Shown piece after piece: positions 30,074-33,207 of a DNA stretch of 33,207 bases. The DNA comes from Patescibacteria group bacterium UBA1875 (lineage in GTDB: Bacteria > Patescibacteriota > CPR2 > UBA1875), in contig DDHN01000008.1 in NCBI GenBank assembly GCA_002338125.1, positions 15,740 through 48,946 on the forward strand, in the 5' to 3' direction. The position numbers and the translations under genes are program-made. Each line of letters opens with the position of its first letter. Position 1 is the first letter of the stretch. The notes under the pieces are model-generated. The model saw only the letters and a list, made by a program, of their open reading frames with translations, was not told the DNA's origin and did not search any database.

Positions 30074-32152
30074 TTGATTGTAAATCCAAAAAGCATTGCT
30101 GTCGTTGGGGTAGCACGTGATCCTCACAAAATAGGCTATATCATCTTCGACAATTTACTTTCCAGTTTTAGTGGAAAGGTTTTTGGTGTAAATCCAAATG
30201 CGGAAATTGTCTTAGGTGAAAAAATATTTCCAAATATTCTTGATATAAAGGGAAAAGTTGATTTAGTAATAATTTGTGTTCCAGCAAAAATAGTTTCAGA
30301 AGTTTTAGAGTCTTGTGGTAAAAAAGGTATAAAATATGCCATTATCATTTCTTCGGGATTTTCAGAAACCGGAGAGTCTGGTAGGAAAAAAGAAAAAGAA
30401 TTACTGACAATAGCAAAAAAATTTAAGTTTAGAATACTAGGGCCAAATTGCTTAGGGGTAATCAATAATTTCAAAAATTTAAATGCCTCTTTTGCTACTT
30501 CCAAAATGCCGGCTAAGTACAAAGTTGGTATTTTCTCTCAAAGCGGGGCAATGGGAGCGGCAATTCTCGATTTTGCTAATGGCGGTGGTTTTGGTTTTTC
30601 ATATTTTGTTAGTCTTGGCAATAAGTCCGATATCTCCGAAGTAGATTTATTATCATCCTGGGCCAATGACCCAAATGTAGAGGTGGGAGTAGGCTACTTA
30701 GAAGATATCCGTGATGGTGAAAGCTTTATTAAAGCGGCTAAAAAATTTACAGCTCAAAAACCCTTAATAATCTTGAAGGGTGGGCTTACTAAGGCAGGAG
30801 AAACAGCAGCTAAATTGCATACGGCCGCAATGGCTCAAGATGAAGAGGTTTTTAAGGCTGCAATGAAAGAGTCAGGGGTAATACTTGCAAAAAATATCAG
30901 TGATATGTTCGAGTTAGCAATCTCTTTCGCCGAAAATCCAATTCCAAATAGTCGACGATTGGCTATAATTTCTAACGCTGGTGGCCCTTCGGTAGTAACT
31001 GCTGATGCCTGTGATTTCGAAAAGATAGAGCTAGCAAGACTCTCTCCCCGAACTGTTAACGAATTGGCGCGAAATACCTTTGCGGCCTCGTTAGAGAATC
31101 CGATCGATTTACGAGGAGATGCTCGAGATATTGATTATGGTTTAGCTTTAAAAATGACTCTTTCTGATGAAAATGTCGATGGTGTCTTAGTGATTATATC
31201 TCCTCAAAGAATGACCGAGGTTAATGAGATTGCTTGGCAAATTGTTTCTGCTAAGAAAGACAGCAAAAAACCACTTTATGTTAATTTTTTGGGTGGTGAT
31301 GTTGTAAATTCGGCCCGAGAGATATGTCGGGACAATGGGATCCCAACATTTACTTATCCGGAAAGAGCGGTTAGGGCATTTAGATTTCAAGCTGATTTTA
31401 AAGAGTCTAAGATAAGTAAGTCAAAAGGATTAAAAAAACATCAAAAACACAAAGTAGCTAAATCGTTAATTAATTTCAATAACAAAAATATGCCCTATAA
31501 CACCCTGTCTAGTCTATTAAAGCTTTATGGTGTCCCGATGGCAGATACTGTGTTGGCTAAGTCGGAGAAGGAGGCGGGGGCTGCTCTTGATAAGATAAAA
31601 CCCCCCGTAGTAATGAAGATATCTTCCCCGGAAATATTGCACAAAACTGATGTGGGTGGTGTCATGCTAGGAATTGAGAATTCTGAAGAGTCTAAAAAAG
31701 CCTTTAACAAAATTATTTCTAACGTAAAAAAGCATCAGCCACAAGCCAAAATTAACGGGGTTATAGTTATGGAGACAGCAAAAGAAGGCTTAGAAATTAT
31801 TGTAGGGGCAAAAAGAGATCCTGTTTTTGGTCCGGTTCTGATGTTTGGTTTTGGTGGTATTTTAGTAGAATTAATTTCAGATTTCTCGATAGCACTTGGT
31901 CCTTTTAACCGAGAAAAAGTTCGAGAATTAATAGCAAGTACAAAAACTTCAAAGATTATTAGAGGATATCGTAATGGCAATAAATATAATTATAAGAAAC
32001 TAGAAGATGCGGTGTTAGGTGTCGGAAGACTAATAACCGAGCACTCAGAAATTTTATCGGTCGAAATAAATCCGTTAACTCTCGCCAGTGATGGTAAGGG
32101 AATTCTTGGTCTAGATGCTAAAATTGATATCGATAAAAGTGTGGTAGAATAA
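30074..32152 (+). CDS. ADP-forming acetyl-/acyl-CoA synthetase, alpha-beta fusion
   Basis: Makes acetate (or another acid) and ATP from acyl-CoA, ADP and phosphate in one step. The 692 residues fuse both subunits. The alpha part has the CoA-binding Rossmann domain (IAVVGVARDPHKIGY), LGPNCLGVIN, and IFSQSGAMGAAILDFA. The phospho-carrier H249 is in AAKLHTAAMAQDEEVF. A linker (about 440-470) leads to the beta ATP-grasp domain with YGVPMADTVLAKS, VMKISSPEILHKTDVGGV, FGPVLMFGFGGILVE and VEINPLTL. The start is TTG at 30074, six bases after GGAGGG and directly after an in-frame TGA. With korA downstream it completes a pyruvate-to-acetate route; substrate range is uncertain. The 77 bases before it hold only a weak TATACT box (30022-30027). 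Confidence 0.93.
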   Translation: MIVNPKSIAVVGVARDPHKIGYIIFDNLLSSFSGKVFGVNPNAEIVLGEKIFPNILDIKGKVDLVIICVPAKIVSEVLESCGKKGIKYAIIISSGFSETGESGRKKEKELLTIAKKFKFRILGPNCLGVINNFKNLNASFATSKMPAKYKVGIFSQSGAMGAAILDFANGGGFGFSYFVSLGNKSDISEVDLLSSWANDPNVEVGVGYLEDIRDGESFIKAAKKFTAQKPLIILKGGLTKAGETAAKLHTAAMAQDEEVFKAAMKESGVILAKNISDMFELAISFAENPIPNSRRLAIISNAGGPSVVTADACDFEKIELARLSPRTVNELARNTFAASLENPIDLRGDARDIDYGLALKMTLSDENVDGVLVIISPQRMTEVNEIAWQIVSAKKDSKKPLYVNFLGGDVVNSAREICRDNGIPTFTYPERAVRAFRFQADFKESKISKSKGLKKHQKHKVAKSLINFNNKNMPYNTLSSLLKLYGVPMADTVLAKSEKEAGAALDKIKPPVVMKISSPEILHKTDVGGVMLGIENSEESKKAFNKIISNVKKHQPQAKINGVIVMETAKEGLEIIVGAKRDPVFGPVLMFGFGGILVELISDFSIALGPFNREKVRELIASTKTSKIIRGYRNGNKYNYKKLEDAVLGVGRLITEHSEILSVEINPLTLASDGKGILGLDAKIDIDKSVVE

Positions 32153-32156
32153 GTAA

Positions 32157-33203
32157 ATGAAGGAGGGAAGGATAGAGCTATTAACTGGAAACGAGATTGT
32201 ACTTAAAGCCGCTCTTCAAGCGGGGGCAGAGGCTTTTTTTGGCTATCCGATTACACCTACAACTGAAATTTTACAAGGGTGGGCCAATGCGGCCAAAAAT
32301 AATGATAGTTTAATATATCTTCAAACTGAGGACGAGCCAGCGGCTGGCTTTGGGGTAATTGGTGCTGCCCTTGGTGGCAAAAAAGCATGGACAACAACTG
32401 CTGGAGCCGGGCATTTATTGATGCAAGATGCTATTGTTGTTGCCGAAGCAATGCGTGTACCGTTTGTCGCCTATATTGGTCAACGCGGTGGTCCCTCTAC
32501 TGGAACAGTTATCTATTCGCAACAAGAACTTTCAATTGCCAGAGATGGTGGTAACGGAGAAGGCTTTCGAGTTGTTCTAGGCCCTTCTAATCTCCAGGAG
32601 CTTTATGAGCAAACTATTAATGCTTTTGATATTGCCTACAAATACCGATTGCCTGTGTTTGTTCTGGGTGACGGTTATCTTTCGAAGATGACCGGTGAGG
32701 TAGAGTTTAAAAAGATGGTAAAAATATCGCCAGCAAAACCAATTGTTCAAAATGGTAGAAAGAATGTAAATATTAGAAATTGTTACTCTCTTGAAGAGGA
32801 AATCGCTGCTGTCATTGCAGAAGAATTAGCTGATTTTAGAACAATCTCTCGAGATGTAGAAAAATCAGAGGTTACGCACTGCTCAGATGCTGAGATAGTT
32901 GTTTTTGCTTGGGGAACAGTTGCTAATGCGGCCAAAGATGCCGTGAATAAGTTACGAAGCGAAGGTAAGAAAGTTGGTCTTTTTAGGCCAGTTACTTTAA
33001 AGCCTTTTGGTGCTACTCGAGCTAAGCAAGCTGTAAAAAATGCTAAGGCAATACTAATTGCGGAGTCCTCGTTTGGTAAATTCGGACGCTTGGTTACTGA
33101 ATCTCTTTTTGGGGTAGGCGATTTAAAGGTTGAGAGATTATACAAACCGGCGGAGGGTATTTTGGCAGAAGAAATAGAAGAGAAATTAAGAGGAATGTTA
33201 TGA
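32157..33203 (+). CDS. korA: 2-oxoacid:ferredoxin oxidoreductase, alpha subunit
   Basis: The alpha subunit of a pyruvate or 2-oxoglutarate:ferredoxin oxidoreductase, which makes acyl-CoA, CO2 and reduced ferredoxin. GYPITPTTEI near 23-32 is the thiamine-site hallmark. TEDEPAAGFGVIGAALGGKK, TTTAGAGHLLMQDAI and GQRGGPSTGT follow, then the C-terminal transketolase-like domain (IVVFAWGTVANAAKDAV). The fused gamma domain seen in some KorA proteins is absent in these 348 residues. ATG 32157 is listed as start, but it has no ribosome site, whereas AAGGAGGG (32160-32167) lies just after it and points to ATA 32172 (343 residues, starting IELLTGNE). The stop overlaps a possible beta subunit ATG. Pyruvate as substrate is inferred from the operon. 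Confidence 0.92.
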   Translation: MKEGRIELLTGNEIVLKAALQAGAEAFFGYPITPTTEILQGWANAAKNNDSLIYLQTEDEPAAGFGVIGAALGGKKAWTTTAGAGHLLMQDAIVVAEAMRVPFVAYIGQRGGPSTGTVIYSQQELSIARDGGNGEGFRVVLGPSNLQELYEQTINAFDIAYKYRLPVFVLGDGYLSKMTGEVEFKKMVKISPAKPIVQNGRKNVNIRNCYSLEEEIAAVIAEELADFRTISRDVEKSEVTHCSDAEIVVFAWGTVANAAKDAVNKLRSEGKKVGLFRPVTLKPFGATRAKQAVKNAKAILIAESSFGKFGRLVTESLFGVGDLKVERLYKPAEGILAEEIEEKLRGML

Positions 33204-33207
33204 ATGA
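33200..33207 (+). CDS. Possible start of the next gene (expected beta subunit)
   Basis: ATG at 33200 overlaps the korA stop (ATGA), the usual coupling for a downstream partner subunit. A second ATG lies at 33204. Only eight bases are in the window, so identity is inferred from korA alone. Confidence 0.3.

Noticed and set aside
1..33207. Recoding of TGA (as in Gracilibacteria)
   Set aside because: TGA ends several full-length genes (apgM, HAD phosphatase, lamin-tail protein, korA) and no conserved protein is interrupted by it.
1..33207. CRISPR arrays, insertion sequences, prophage or integration sites
   Set aside because: No regularly spaced repeats, transposase or integrase reading frames were seen, and the tRNA genes are intact without duplicated 3' ends.

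Overview
The window looks like chromosomal DNA from a low-GC bacterium of the Patescibacteria (Candidate Phyla Radiation) type. The signs are compact, partly overlapping genes, a half-length TsaB, an archaeal-type phosphoglycerate mutase, a fused ADP-forming acetyl-CoA synthetase, a possible lipid-scavenging set, and many small membrane-anchored proteins of unknown role. TGA is used as a stop (for example apgM and the HAD gene), so the code is the standard bacterial one. The lineage is an inference; no rRNA or ribosomal protein gene is present to fix it. No transposase, phage gene or CRISPR array was seen.

Layout. 1-3255: the start of a PilB/GspE-type ATPase gene (minus strand), then queA, a lamin-tail-domain surface protein, tsaE and tsaB. 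3256-6155: a promoter and a possibly folded leader, rny (RNase Y) and ymdB, then an HU gene with its own promoter and terminator. 6213-8120: a small unknown gene, a four-tRNA operon (Pro, Arg, Gly, His; minus strand), a disordered/coiled-coil protein, and a two-tRNA operon (Arg, Lys; plus strand). 8157-9942: a membrane thioredoxin, a stand-alone response regulator and an alpha/beta hydrolase. 9969-15921: an acyl-CoA synthetase, a PurN-like formyltransferase, PlsC, a HAD phosphatase and a large membrane histidine kinase. 15952-17031: tRNA-Glu and a class-A-beta-lactamase-like protein.

17063-33203 is the most striking part: gap, pgk, tpiA, fba, ppsA, a zinc-ribbon membrane protein, eno, a small membrane protein, apgM, a PfkB-type kinase, an SH3b membrane protein, an ADP-forming acyl-CoA synthetase and korA, all on one strand with short gaps or overlaps. 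Together they would take triose phosphates to PEP, pyruvate, acetyl-CoA and acetate, with ATP made at PGK and at the acetyl-CoA synthetase and possibly at PpsA running in reverse. No pyruvate kinase, phosphotransacetylase or acetate kinase is in the window. An internal promoter precedes the zinc-ribbon gene.

Main points for follow-up: two or three genes of the glycolytic operon appear to start at CTG or ATA behind strong Shine-Dalgarno sites; the PGK lacks four usual 3-phosphoglycerate-pocket residues; ApgM has a changed metal ligand; five genes have a -10 box only 6-9 bases before the start codon, as for leaderless mRNAs; two tRNA operons share an 18-base -10/leader block; and the rny leader could fold as a three-way junction.
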